The notes below the pieces were generated by a model. The model had not been told where the DNA came from. It ran no database searches and saw nothing but the letters and a program-made list of their open reading frames with translations. 64,000 nucleotides of DNA from Cesiribacter sp. SM1. Its GTDB lineage: Bacteria > Bacteroidota > Bacteroidia > Cytophagales > Cyclobacteriaceae. The DNA is taken from assembly GCF_020178975.1 (NCBI RefSeq), contig NZ_JAHXBU010000092.1, positions 124,001 to 188,000 on the forward strand. Reading direction: 5' to 3'. Below are positions 17,471-26,506 of the stretch, piece after piece. The first letter of the stretch is position 1, and every line of letters begins with the position of its first letter. The position numbers and the translations under genes are program-made.

Positions 17471-19597
17471 ATGGAACAATTATTAACTAAGCCGAGCTTC
17501 AGCCACGTAAGCTACCTATGGGACGAGCAGGCGGCAGCAAAGCTTGCCGGAGATGAAGTAGGCCTCCTGATCTACCGCTCCAATCTATTAGGAGCTGATT
17601 TGCGCCTGACCAATTATGGCGGTGGCAACACCTCCTGCAAAACCACAGCCAAAGATCCTTTAACGGGCAGGCAAACAGAGGTGATGTGGGTGAAGGGCTC
17701 CGGCGGAGATTTAGGCACCCTCAAGCGAAGCGGCCTGGCTGCTTTGTATGTAGAGCGCCTGCGCAGCCTTACCAACGTCTACCGCGGCATACAGCACGAA
17801 GATGAGATGGTGGAGCTGTTCAACCACTGCATTTTTGATCTTTCCTCCAAAGCCCCTTCCATCGATACACCACTGCATGGTTTTCTGCCCTTCCGCCACA
17901 TCGACCACCTGCACCCCGATGCTGCCATAGCCATTGCAGCCGCTAAAGATGGCAAAGCCATCACCAGAGAACTCTTTGGCGGCTCTATTGGCTGGGTAGA
18001 CTGGCAGCGGCCAGGTTTCGATCTTGGCCTGAAGCTTCGTGAGTGCCTGGAGGAGAATCCCGGCATCAGGGGTATTATGCTCGGCTCCCACGGCCTTTTT
18101 ACCTGGGGTGCCACCTCTTACGACAGCTACATCAACACTTTAGAAGTAATAGAGCGTTGTGCTGAATATATAGAAGAAAACACCGGCAAAAAAGGCCCTG
18201 TATTTGGCGGCGCTAAACTGGAGAGCCTGCCAGAAACAAACAGGAAGAAACAAGCTGCAGCACTGGCCCCGGTGCTAAGGGGTTTCTGCTCCAGTGAGCG
18301 GCACATGATTGGCCACTTTACCGATGATGAACGCGTGCTGCAGTTTATCAACTCCCAGGACCTGGAGCGATTAGCGCCTATGGGCACCTCCTGTCCTGAT
18401 CACTTCCTGCGCACCAAGATCAGTCCACTGGTACTGGAGATGGCCCCGGATGCAGATCTTTCTGATGTGGAAGCGATCAAGCAAAAGCTGGCCCCTGCCT
18501 TTGAAGAGTACCGCCAGATGTACCGGGAGTACTACCAATACTGTAAGCACCCCAACAGCCCTGCGATCAGAGATTCCAACCCGGTGATCATTCTTTATCC
18601 GGGTGTGGGCATGTTCTCTTTTGCCAAAGACAAGCAGACAGCCCGTGTGGCAGCAGAGTTCTATACCAATGCCATCAATGTAATGAGAGGGGCCGAAGCC
18701 ATCTCCCAATATACCTCTCTGCCCCGCCAGGAAGCCTTCAACATCGAATACTGGCTGCTGGAAGAGGCAAAGCTGCAGCGCATGCCAAAACCTAAAGCTC
18801 TTTCCGGTAAAATAGCCCTGGTAACAGGCAGTGCCGGAGGCATCGGCAAGGCTATTGCCAAAAGATTCATAGCAGAAGGAGCTGTGGTTGTCTTCAACGA
18901 CAATGACCAGCAGCGCATGCAGCAGGCATCAGAAGACCTGAAGGGGGAATACAGCCGGGACCAGTATGCTACAGCCCTTCTAGATGTTACCAGTGCTGAC
19001 CAGATCAAGGCAGCCTATGATGTGGCAGCCCTTGCTTTTGGTGGTGTTGACATCGTGGTAAACTGCGCGGGTCTTTCCATCTCAAAACCCATAGAAGAAC
19101 ATACAGAGAAGGACTGGGACCTTTTATACGATGTACTGGTAAAAGGACAGTTCTTAGTAACACAGGCAGGCGTAGAGATCATGCGCAAGCAGAACCTGGG
19201 TGGTGATGTGCTGAACATCGTCAGCAAGAATGCTTTAGTATCTGGACCCAACAATGCCGGCTATGGCTCTGCCAAGGCAGCACAATTGCACCTAAGCAGG
19301 CTCAATGCCGCAGAGCTGGGCAAGGATAAGATAAGGGTTAACGTGGTGAACCCTGATGCGGTGATCTCCGACAGCAAGATCTGGGAAGGCGGATGGGCAC
19401 AGGGCAGGGCAAAAGCATACGGTGTTACCGTAGAAGAGCTACCGGCCTTCTACGCCAAACGCACCCTGCTGAACGAGATCATCCTGCCCGAAGACATCGC
19501 CGCAGCCTGCTTTGCCTTTGTTGGCGGAGAGCTGCATAAATCTACCGGCAATGTACTCAATGTAGATGGTGGTGTGGCCATGGCCTTTGTCAGGTGA
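17471..19597 (+). CDS. rhaEW: Bifunctional rhamnulose-1-phosphate aldolase / L-lactaldehyde dehydrogenase
   Basis: A 708-residue fusion. The N-terminal class II aldolase part splits L-rhamnulose 1-phosphate into DHAP and L-lactaldehyde. Its zinc ligands are likely among FRHIDHLHPD (residues about 142-150) and the GSHGLF histidine near 207. The C-terminal short-chain dehydrogenase starts at about residue 444, with the Rossmann motif VTGSAGGIGKAIA, NCAG, and the catalytic GYGSAK Tyr/Lys. It would oxidise lactaldehyde to L-lactate (or reduce it to propanediol). The lutABC genes downstream favour lactate. Length and order match the known RhaD/ADH fusion family found in Bacteroidota, Bacillus and rhizobia. 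Confidence 0.92.
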   Translation: MEQLLTKPSFSHVSYLWDEQAAAKLAGDEVGLLIYRSNLLGADLRLTNYGGGNTSCKTTAKDPLTGRQTEVMWVKGSGGDLGTLKRSGLAALYVERLRSLTNVYRGIQHEDEMVELFNHCIFDLSSKAPSIDTPLHGFLPFRHIDHLHPDAAIAIAAAKDGKAITRELFGGSIGWVDWQRPGFDLGLKLRECLEENPGIRGIMLGSHGLFTWGATSYDSYINTLEVIERCAEYIEENTGKKGPVFGGAKLESLPETNRKKQAAALAPVLRGFCSSERHMIGHFTDDERVLQFINSQDLERLAPMGTSCPDHFLRTKISPLVLEMAPDADLSDVEAIKQKLAPAFEEYRQMYREYYQYCKHPNSPAIRDSNPVIILYPGVGMFSFAKDKQTARVAAEFYTNAINVMRGAEAISQYTSLPRQEAFNIEYWLLEEAKLQRMPKPKALSGKIALVTGSAGGIGKAIAKRFIAEGAVVVFNDNDQQRMQQASEDLKGEYSRDQYATALLDVTSADQIKAAYDVAALAFGGVDIVVNCAGLSISKPIEEHTEKDWDLLYDVLVKGQFLVTQAGVEIMRKQNLGGDVLNIVSKNALVSGPNNAGYGSAKAAQLHLSRLNAAELGKDKIRVNVVNPDAVISDSKIWEGGWAQGRAKAYGVTVEELPAFYAKRTLLNEIILPEDIAAACFAFVGGELHKSTGNVLNVDGGVAMAFVR

Positions 19598-19741
19598 TGA
19601 CAAGACAAGAGACAATAGACAAAAGATCATAGATCGGCAGCTGCTTATCCACAAGCTCTGGCTTTAGGAGCAAAGGAACAGCTGCTGTTAAAAGCATAAA
19701 GAAAGGTTGGTTTTCTTTATTTAAGGTTGGTTGGTTTAACA

Positions 19742-19775
19742 AAGAGGTGGCCAGTGGTTTGGCCATCTCTTTTTT
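19742..19775 (+). terminator. Strong intrinsic terminator between rhaEW and rhaI (possible attenuator)
   Basis: Stem AAGAGGTGGCC/GGCCATCTCTT with an eight-base loop and six T, ending only 25 bases before the rhaI ATG. There is no room for a promoter between the T run and the start codon, so rhaI messages from upstream must read through this hairpin. Confidence 0.8.
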
Positions 19776-19800
19776 CCCTTTCCCCTCAACTTCAATAGGC

Positions 19801-21075
19801 ATGAGAATAGAAAAATATCATATCGATGAGCATAATCATCAGCTACTCTTACAGCACCAGCGCAGGCTCAACTGCCTCTCCCAGGAGTATGCACCCATAG
19901 AAGGTGTGCTGCAGAAGCTGCTGGACTTCCAGGTGGCCATTCCAAGCTGGGCCCTCGGCACCGGCGGTACCCGCTTTGGCAGGTTTTCGGGTAAAGGAGA
20001 ACCCCGCAGCCTGGAGGAAAAAATAGAAGATGTAGGCCTTTTGCATCAGCTTAACCGCTCCAGCGGTGCCATCTCCCTGCACATCCCCTGGGATATTCCT
20101 ACCAATGTAGCCCAAATCAAAGCCCTGGCAGATGAGCATGGGCTGATCTTTGATGCGGTGAACTCCAACACCTTCCAGGATCAGAAAGGACAAAACTACA
20201 GCTACAAATGGGGATCCATGCAGCATGTAGATAAAAGGGTACGGCAGCAGGCTGTGGAGCATAACCTGGAGGTAATCGAGTGGGGCAAAGCGTTAGGTTC
20301 TGACTCCCTTACTGTGTGGCTGGCTGATGGTTCTTCTTTCCCGGGCCAGCTCAACTTCAGAAGAGCCTTTGAAAATACACTGGAGAGCCTGCAGCAGGTA
20401 TATGCTGCCCTGCCCGATCACTGGAAAATGTACGTAGAGTATAAAGCCTATGAGCCTAACTTCTACTCCACCACCGTAGGCGACTGGGGCCAGTCGCTGC
20501 TTTATGCTACTAAACTGGGACCCAAAGCCTATACGCTGGTAGACCTGGGCCACCACCTGCCCAATGCCAACATCGAGCAGATCGTCTCTCTCCTTCTGAT
20601 GGAAGGAAAACTTGGCGGTTTCCATTTCAACGACTCCAAGTATGGAGATGATGACCTGACCACCGGCTGCTTGAAGCCCTACCAGCTCTTCCTCATCTTC
20701 AATGAACTGGTGGAAGGCATGGATGCGCGTGGTATGAACCATGCCAGGGACCTTGGCTGGATGATCGATGCCTCCCATAACCTCAAGGACCCCCTGGAGG
20801 ACCTGCTGCAATCAGTAGAAGCCATTATGATCGCCTATGCACAGGCGCTGCTGGTGGATAGAAAAGCCCTGGAAGAAGCCCAGCAGAACAATGATGTGGC
20901 CGCAGCACAGGAGCTGCTGCAGGGGGTGTTCAGAACAGATGTGCGGCCCCTGGTGGCAGAGGCAAGATTAAGAGCGGGCGGTGCCCTGCAGCCCCTGCAG
21001 CTCTACCGCAGCCTGGGGCTTAGGGAGCAGCTTGTAGGGCAGAGAGGAAGCAAAACAGTAGCCAGCGGATTATAG
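19801..21075 (+). CDS. rhaI: L-rhamnose isomerase (RhaI type)
   Basis: Converts L-rhamnose to L-rhamnulose with a divalent metal, using an AP-endonuclease-like TIM barrel. The 424-residue protein resembles the Pseudomonas stutzeri-type isomerase rather than E. coli RhaA. Likely metal and substrate residues are in MYVEYKAYEPNFY, LVDLGHHLPNAN, GFHFNDSKYGDDDL and ARDLGWMIDASHN. The frame also opens at GTG 19747, but this lies inside the terminator hairpin, so ATG 19801 (MRIEKYHIDEHN) is chosen. The kinase gene begins one base after its stop. Confidence 0.92.
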   Translation: MRIEKYHIDEHNHQLLLQHQRRLNCLSQEYAPIEGVLQKLLDFQVAIPSWALGTGGTRFGRFSGKGEPRSLEEKIEDVGLLHQLNRSSGAISLHIPWDIPTNVAQIKALADEHGLIFDAVNSNTFQDQKGQNYSYKWGSMQHVDKRVRQQAVEHNLEVIEWGKALGSDSLTVWLADGSSFPGQLNFRRAFENTLESLQQVYAALPDHWKMYVEYKAYEPNFYSTTVGDWGQSLLYATKLGPKAYTLVDLGHHLPNANIEQIVSLLLMEGKLGGFHFNDSKYGDDDLTTGCLKPYQLFLIFNELVEGMDARGMNHARDLGWMIDASHNLKDPLEDLLQSVEAIMIAYAQALLVDRKALEEAQQNNDVAAAQELLQGVFRTDVRPLVAEARLRAGGALQPLQLYRSLGLREQLVGQRGSKTVASGL

Positions 21076-21076
21076 C

Positions 21077-22465
21077 ATGTCCAAAGCAGTTATCGCCATT
21101 TTTGATGTAGGCAAAACAAACAAGAAGCTCTTTCTCTTCGATGAGGAGTACGAGATCGTCTATGAAAAGTCTGCCCGCTTTGCAGAAACAGTAGATGAGG
21201 ATGGATACCCCTGCGAGAACCTGGAGTCACTGCGCCTGTCTGTCTTTGATTCCCTGATGGAGGTTTTCCGCCTGAAGGAGTTTTCTATCAAAGCCATTAA
21301 CTTCAGCAGCTATGGGGCAAGTCTGGTGTACCTGGATGAAGGGGGGAAAGCCCTGACACCCCTTTACAACTACCTCAAGCCTTACCCACAGCAGCTGCAT
21401 GAGCAGTTTTACACTACATGGGGAGGAGAAGATGCATTCTCCAAGTGCACCGCTTCGCCGGTATTGGGCAGCCTTAATGCTGGCCTGCAGCTCTACCGCA
21501 TCAAACAGGAGAAGCCGGAGCTTTTTGAAAAAATAAAATGGGCGCTGCACTTTCCACAGTACCTAAGTCAGCTCATCACGGGCAGCTGCTATTCAGATCT
21601 TACCAGCATTGGCTGCCATACGGGCTTGTGGGACTTTGAAAAGCAGCAGTACCATCCCTGGGTGAAAGCAGAAGGCCTTGCAGCAAAGCTGGCACCCATT
21701 GCCCCTTATGACCACACCGTGCCCAGCTGTTTTCCGGGGGCTACTATCCTTACCGGCATTGGTCTGCACGACAGCTCTGCGGCCCTGATCCCCTACCTGG
21801 AGAGCTTCCACGAGCCTTTTGTGCTTATCTCCACGGGCACCTGGTGCATCAGCCTGAATCCTTTCAACCAGCAGCCCCTAACTGTAGCCGAGCTTGCAAA
21901 CGATTGCCTCTGCTACCTGGACTACAAAGGCAGACCAGTAAAAGCCTCCAGGCTCTTTGCAGGCATGGAGCACGAGCAGCAGGTGAAAAGAATTGCCGCC
22001 CACTTCAACCAGGGCAGCGCCCGCTTCCGCAGCCTCCACTTCGATGCTGCTTTAGCAGCTAAGCTGCAGGGGCAGGATGCTTTAGAGGCTGAAGATCAGC
22101 AGGATGAAAAGCCGGATCTGACAAAGTTTGGCAAAAGAGAGCTTTCAGCTTTTGCTTCTTCTGAAGAAGCTTATCACCGGCTGATCATGGATCTGGTCAG
22201 GGAGCAGGTTAAATCTACCCAACTGGTGTTGAAAAAGAGCCCGGTAAAGCGTATCTTCCTGGACGGAGGCTTTAGTAAGAACAGTGTGTACATGAACCTA
22301 TTGGCCAGTGCTTTTCCCAATATAGAAGTCTATGCCGCTTCCATGGCACAGGCTACCGCTGCCGGCACCGCCCTGGCCATTCATAAAAGCTGGAACACCA
22401 AACCAATGCCCACCGACATCATCAAACTTAAATTCTACACCCCTACCCAAAAGGCCCTGGTATGA
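21077..22465 (+). CDS. rhaB: L-rhamnulokinase, FGGY family
   Basis: Phosphorylates L-rhamnulose to rhamnulose 1-phosphate with ATP. A 462-residue FGGY kinase starting AIFDVGKTNKKLFLFD (phosphate 1 motif). ISTGTWCISLNPF lies in the middle and the adenosine-binding segment FLDGGFSKNSVYMNLLASAFP near the C-terminus. It belongs to the branch seen in Bacteroidota and Proteobacteria rhamnose loci and is divergent from E. coli RhaB. It is placed one base after rhaI and overlaps lutA by four bases, so it is firmly in the operon. Substrate is assigned from context plus family. Confidence 0.88.
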   Translation: MSKAVIAIFDVGKTNKKLFLFDEEYEIVYEKSARFAETVDEDGYPCENLESLRLSVFDSLMEVFRLKEFSIKAINFSSYGASLVYLDEGGKALTPLYNYLKPYPQQLHEQFYTTWGGEDAFSKCTASPVLGSLNAGLQLYRIKQEKPELFEKIKWALHFPQYLSQLITGSCYSDLTSIGCHTGLWDFEKQQYHPWVKAEGLAAKLAPIAPYDHTVPSCFPGATILTGIGLHDSSAALIPYLESFHEPFVLISTGTWCISLNPFNQQPLTVAELANDCLCYLDYKGRPVKASRLFAGMEHEQQVKRIAAHFNQGSARFRSLHFDAALAAKLQGQDALEAEDQQDEKPDLTKFGKRELSAFASSEEAYHRLIMDLVREQVKSTQLVLKKSPVKRIFLDGGFSKNSVYMNLLASAFPNIEVYAASMAQATAAGTALAIHKSWNTKPMPTDIIKLKFYTPTQKALV

Positions 22466-23199
22466 CCATTGGACTATTTGTGCCTTGCTATATCGATCAA
22501 TTCTACCCACAGGTTGCCATTGCCTCACTTCAGCTACTCGAGAAGCTGGGCGTAGGGGTTGAGTACCCGCTAAAACAAAGCTGCTGCGGACAGCCCATGG
22601 CAAATGCAGGTTTTGAGCACCTCACCGGTGGCTGTAACGAAAACTTTATCCGCAATTTCTCTTCCTACGATTATGTGGTATCACCCTCCGGAAGCTGTGT
22701 GCTGCATGTTAAAGAACATCTCCATTCTGATAAAAACGAAGCTAAGGCAGCAGCCCTAAGAGCAAAGGTATGGGAGCTCACAGAGTTCCTGACAGATGTG
22801 CTAGAGGTAAGGGAGTTGCAGGCTAGCTTTCCCCATAAAGTAGGACTGCACCAGAGCTGCCACGGTTTAAGAGGCTTGTGCCTGGCGCAGATGAGCGAAC
22901 TGATGGCCGCTCCTTACTCCAAGCCGGAAAGTCTGCTGAAATTAGTAAAGGGACTGGAGCTTGTGCCCCTGCAGCGTCGCGATGAATGCTGTGGCTTTGG
23001 TGGTACTTTCGCCGTTACAGAAGAAGCCGTTTCTGTAAGAATGGGCCTCGACAGGGTTCGTGATCATCAGAATGCCGGTGCCGAATTTGTAACCGCTGCC
23101 GATATGTCGTGCCTGATGCACCTGGAGGGCATCCTGAAAAGACAAAATAGTAAGGTAAAGGTGCTGCACATTGCCGAAATACTGAATGCCCAGGTATGA
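22462..23199 (+). CDS. lutA: L-lactate oxidation protein LutA (cysteine-rich Fe-S protein)
   Basis: A 245-residue protein with two cysteine-rich CCG domains: KQSCCGQPMANAG (residues about 39-50) and RDECCGFGGTF (about 174-182), with CHGLRGLC between. This is the layout of LutA/YkgE and of heterodisulfide-reductase-type subunits. With LutB and LutC it forms the cytoplasmic system that oxidises L-lactate to pyruvate. Its start overlaps the rhaB stop and its stop overlaps the lutB start, four bases each. Placement after rhaEW makes sense because that enzyme produces L-lactate from lactaldehyde. Confidence 0.92.
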   Translation: MTIGLFVPCYIDQFYPQVAIASLQLLEKLGVGVEYPLKQSCCGQPMANAGFEHLTGGCNENFIRNFSSYDYVVSPSGSCVLHVKEHLHSDKNEAKAAALRAKVWELTEFLTDVLEVRELQASFPHKVGLHQSCHGLRGLCLAQMSELMAAPYSKPESLLKLVKGLELVPLQRRDECCGFGGTFAVTEEAVSVRMGLDRVRDHQNAGAEFVTAADMSCLMHLEGILKRQNSKVKVLHIAEILNAQV

Positions 23200-24653
23200 A
23201 AAACAAGCAGCATGTTCGAAATCTTAAACAACAATCTTTAGACATTAGCAAAGTACAGCACCAACACCAGCGCATGAGCAGCCATAAAACACATGCAGAT
23301 TTAGCAGAACAGTTCAACAAGGCACCGGAAAGAGTTGCCTGGCACGACGACACCCTCTGGTTTGTACGCCAGAAGCGTGATAATGCAGCCAGGGGTGTGG
23401 AAGACTGGGAAATACTGCGTGAAACTGCCTCAAAGATCAAAGAAAATGTACTCTCCCGCCTGGATGACTACCTGATGGAATTTGAAGCAAGGGCATTGGA
23501 AAACGGTATTCAGGTGCACTGGGCCAAAGATGCTGCTGAACATAATGCCATTGTATATTCAATCTTCCAGAAGCATGGCGTGGAGCGGGCGGTTAAGAGC
23601 AAGTCCATGCTCACCGAAGAATGTCACCTGAACGACTACCTCCAGCAGCAGGGAGTGGAAATCATAGATTCTGACCTTGGAGAACGCATAGTGCAACTGG
23701 CGGAAGAACCGCCCAGCCATATTGTACTACCGGCCATCCATAAAAAGAAAGAAGAAGTAGGCGAGCTTTTTCACCGCCACCTGGGCTCTGCCAAAGGCGA
23801 AAAAGATGCAAAGGTGCTTACCGAAACAGCCCGTCAGCACCTGCGGGAGGTATTCCTGAGCAGGAAAATAGCCCTGACCGGCGTAAACTTTGCCATTGCC
23901 GAAACAGGTGAATTTGTGGTGTGTACCAACGAAGGCAATGCCGACATGGGCGCACACCTGGCAGACGTACATATTGCCTGTATGGGTATTGAGAAAATCA
24001 TTCCTAAACGGGAGCACCTGGGGGTGTTTTTAAGATTGCTGGCCCGCAGTGCCACAGGGCAGCCCATCACCACCTACTCCAGCCATTTTAAAAAGCCAAG
24101 AAAGGGACAGGAAATGCACCTGGTGCTGGTCGATAACGGCAGGAGCAGCCGGCTGGGGGAAGAAAGCTTCAGAAACTCTTTGAAGTGCATTCGCTGCGGC
24201 GCCTGCATGAACACCTGCCCGGTATACCGCCGAAGCGGCGGCCATAGCTATCATACGGCTATTGCAGGACCTATAGGTTCTATTCTGGCGCCAAATATGG
24301 ATAGAAAGCAGTTTGCAGACCTGCCCTTTGCCTCTACCCTTTGTGGTTCCTGCACCCATGTGTGCCCGGTAAAGATCAACATCCATGAGCAGCTGTACCA
24401 ATGGCGCCAGGTGCTGGTGCAGGAAGGGCATGTTGACAAGGGCAAACAGCTAAGCATGCAGGCCATGAAGGTAGTGCTCTCTTCTCCCGCCCTTTTCAAG
24501 CTGTCTGGTAAAGCTGGCAGAAAGGTGATGAGCCTGGCTCCTTTTGCCCTTAACCACCGGCTAAACCCCTGGTACAAACAAAGAGAAATGCCTAAGGTGC
24601 CCACCAGCTCTTTTGAAGAATGGTACCGCAAAAACAGGAAAAAAGATGAGTAG
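23196..24653 (+). CDS. lutB: L-lactate oxidation iron-sulfur protein LutB
   Basis: A 485-residue protein with an N-terminal LUD domain (about residues 80-300, including ALTGVNFAIAETGEFV) and two 4Fe-4S clusters. One is at CIRCGACMNTCP (331-342) and the other at CGSCTHVCPVKI (383-394). A C-terminal DUF3390-like tail follows. ATG 23196 overlaps the lutA stop and adds a basic 26-residue stretch. ATG 23274 (MSSHKTHADLAEQF) matches the usual LutB start better, so the true start is undecided. Function with LutA and LutC is well supported by family and neighbours. Confidence 0.92.
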   Translation: MKNKQHVRNLKQQSLDISKVQHQHQRMSSHKTHADLAEQFNKAPERVAWHDDTLWFVRQKRDNAARGVEDWEILRETASKIKENVLSRLDDYLMEFEARALENGIQVHWAKDAAEHNAIVYSIFQKHGVERAVKSKSMLTEECHLNDYLQQQGVEIIDSDLGERIVQLAEEPPSHIVLPAIHKKKEEVGELFHRHLGSAKGEKDAKVLTETARQHLREVFLSRKIALTGVNFAIAETGEFVVCTNEGNADMGAHLADVHIACMGIEKIIPKREHLGVFLRLLARSATGQPITTYSSHFKKPRKGQEMHLVLVDNGRSSRLGEESFRNSLKCIRCGACMNTCPVYRRSGGHSYHTAIAGPIGSILAPNMDRKQFADLPFASTLCGSCTHVCPVKINIHEQLYQWRQVLVQEGHVDKGKQLSMQAMKVVLSSPALFKLSGKAGRKVMSLAPFALNHRLNPWYKQREMPKVPTSSFEEWYRKNRKKDE

Positions 24654-25260
24654 CAGCAGAAACTATATCCTATCTACCCTTACTAAAAACAAACCAGCAC
24701 GCTCCCCTCTGCCCGAGCTACCGCTTGTATCTGCAGCAGGCCTGGATCTGGAGGAAAAGTTTAGCAAAACAGCCATCAGCATTGGCAGCAGTGTGCATAG
24801 GGTAAAGGATTATGGGCAGATCGAAGTAATTCTGAAAGAACAGTTCCCTTCCCTTAAACAAGTAGTCTCCAGGATCGGGGAAGCAGGGCTTTTTGCAGAT
24901 CAGCAGCAGAACCTTACGGAAGATCCACACGCGCTGGAGGCAGTGGATCTGGCTATCCTGAAGGGGCAATTTGCTGTGGCGGAAAACAGCGCCATCTGGA
25001 TAGAAGAAAATGGAATGGGAACCCGGGTACTCCCCTTTATCTGCCAGCACCTGGCCATTGTCATTCATCAGAAACAAATTGTAGCAAGCATGCACCAGGC
25101 CTATGATCTGATTGGTGATAGAGACTACGGCTATGGTGTCTTTATTGCCGGCCCCTCCAAAACTGCCGATATTGAACAGTCACTGGTGCTTGGCGCCCAC
25201 GGCCCCAGGAGCTTACATGTGTTTATTTTAGCCGAAGAAGCAGAAAAAGTTAATCAATAA
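24646..25260 (+). CDS. lutC: L-lactate oxidation protein LutC (LUD domain)
   Basis: A 204-residue single LUD-domain protein, with VDLAILKGQFAVAENSAIWIEE, LPFICQHLAIVI and the C-terminal GPSKTADIEQSLVLGAHGPRSLHVFIL, all typical of LutC/YkgG. The frame opens at TTG 24613, but ATG 24646 gives a family-like N-terminus and overlaps the lutB stop by eight bases, consistent with coupled translation. It is the last gene of the rhaI-rhaB-lutABC run. No hairpin terminator was seen after it. Confidence 0.9.
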   Translation: MSSSRNYILSTLTKNKPARSPLPELPLVSAAGLDLEEKFSKTAISIGSSVHRVKDYGQIEVILKEQFPSLKQVVSRIGEAGLFADQQQNLTEDPHALEAVDLAILKGQFAVAENSAIWIEENGMGTRVLPFICQHLAIVIHQKQIVASMHQAYDLIGDRDYGYGVFIAGPSKTADIEQSLVLGAHGPRSLHVFILAEEAEKVNQ

Positions 25261-25306
25261 GCCCATTCAGCCCCTGTTCTGCCTTTTGAAATTAGGAAAT
25301 ATTAAT

Positions 25307-25326
25307 TAGCTTGTGCAATCGATTGC
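25307..25326 (+). promoter_or_regulatory. GntR-gene promoter with perfect GCAATCGATTGC operator
   Basis: A -7-like TAGCTTGT begins at 25307 and the perfect palindrome GCAATCGATTGC follows at 25315-25326, within TTGTGC..GCGCGA. The 15 bases around it match the uxaA operator at 12014 almost exactly. It lies 58 bases before the chosen ATG. Confidence 0.7.
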
Positions 25327-25383
25327 GCGATGTAGTTGCCAAAAACTATGCGCAGATGCATGAACATTTTTTTCTCTCCTGAC

Positions 25384-26415
25384 ATGAAATTTCAGAGTTT
25401 TTATGATGCCATCCAGATTGATGATCTTTCTGCAACACCAAAATACCTGCAGCTTGCGAACTCAATCATCAGTGCTATTGAAGATGGAATACTCAAAAAA
25501 GATGAACTGCTGCCCTCCATCAACGAAATTAGCTTTGAGTATGAAGTATCGCGGGATACAGCCGAAAAAGGCTACAAATATTTAAAAGAGCTGGGGGTGC
25601 TGAATTCCTTTCCCAGGAAAGGATATTTTGTGGCCAATACCGATTTCAGGCAGTCGCTGAAGGTTTTTCTGCTCTTTAATAAGCTTAGTGCCCACAAAAA
25701 GATTGTTTATGATGCCTTTGCCGATGCTTTGGGTGATCATGCCCTCATAGATTTTTACATCTACAACAACGACTACAGCCTCTTTAAAAAACTACTCAAT
25801 AACAAAAAGGAAGATTACTCCCACTATGTGATCATCCCACATTTTCTGGAAGGGGGCGAAAAAGCACCGGAGCTGATCAATGCCCTACCAAAAGAAAAGC
25901 TGGTGCTGCTGGATAAGCAGCTGCCAGGTATAGAAGGAGAATACGCTGCGGTTTATGAAAATTTTGAAAGGGACATATTTTCTGCACTGGAAGAAGCAAG
26001 AGAGCAGCTAAGAAAATACCAGAGCATCAAGCTTATTTTTCCGGAAAACAGCTATTACCCCGTAGAGATTGTAAAGGGCTTTAAGAAGTTCTGCACCAAA
26101 TACAATTTCGACTGGAAGGTACTAAGCGATATATCGGAGGAGCCTATTCGCAAAGGTGAGGTTTACATAAATGTAATGGAAGATGACCTGATTCCGCTGG
26201 TGGAGCGCACCATTGAATTAAACCTGAAGGTGGGCAGCGAAGTAGGCATTATCTCCTACAACGAAACACCTTTCAAGCGAATTATCCTGAACGGTATCAC
26301 CACTATTTCTACAGATTTTAGAAAACTTGGCGCCATCGCTGCACGCCTTGTCCTGGAGAATTCTAAGGAACATATTGAAGCACCGTTCAGGCTAAAATTA
26401 AGAAATTCATTATGA
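25384..26415 (+). CDS. GntR-family regulator with LacI-type ligand domain (AraR-like)
   Basis: A 343-residue regulator with a winged-helix GntR domain (PKYLQLANSIISAIEDGIL, LLPSINEISFEYEVSRDTAEKGYKYL, GYFVAN; residues about 10-80). A sugar-binding domain of the periplasmic-binding-protein/LacI type follows (VFLLFN, YVIIPHF, VLLDKQLPG, GIISYNETPFK, ISTDFRKLGAIAARLVLEN). This is the AraR-type combination, often assigned to pentose or deoxysugar loci. TTG 25336 and ATG 25360 are alternative starts, but ATG 25384 (MKFQSFYDAIQ) fits the family best. Directly downstream of rha-lut, it is a good candidate rhamnose regulator. Confidence 0.87.
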   Translation: MKFQSFYDAIQIDDLSATPKYLQLANSIISAIEDGILKKDELLPSINEISFEYEVSRDTAEKGYKYLKELGVLNSFPRKGYFVANTDFRQSLKVFLLFNKLSAHKKIVYDAFADALGDHALIDFYIYNNDYSLFKKLLNNKKEDYSHYVIIPHFLEGGEKAPELINALPKEKLVLLDKQLPGIEGEYAAVYENFERDIFSALEEAREQLRKYQSIKLIFPENSYYPVEIVKGFKKFCTKYNFDWKVLSDISEEPIRKGEVYINVMEDDLIPLVERTIELNLKVGSEVGIISYNETPFKRIILNGITTISTDFRKLGAIAARLVLENSKEHIEAPFRLKLRNSL

Positions 26416-26506
26416 GCAGCCAGAACTGGAACTGTCTGTATTGATCAGTAATATTTCTACCTCGTTTTTCAAAGCTGGCAAACAAGCCGCCATAAATTAT
26501 TAACGC

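Noticed and set aside
22462-25260. Possible alternative reading of lutABC as glycolate oxidase or heterodisulfide reductase subunits
   Set aside because: The three-gene order with CCG protein, LUD plus 4Fe-4S protein and single LUD protein is specific for the LutABC system, and the rhamnose context supplies L-lactate.
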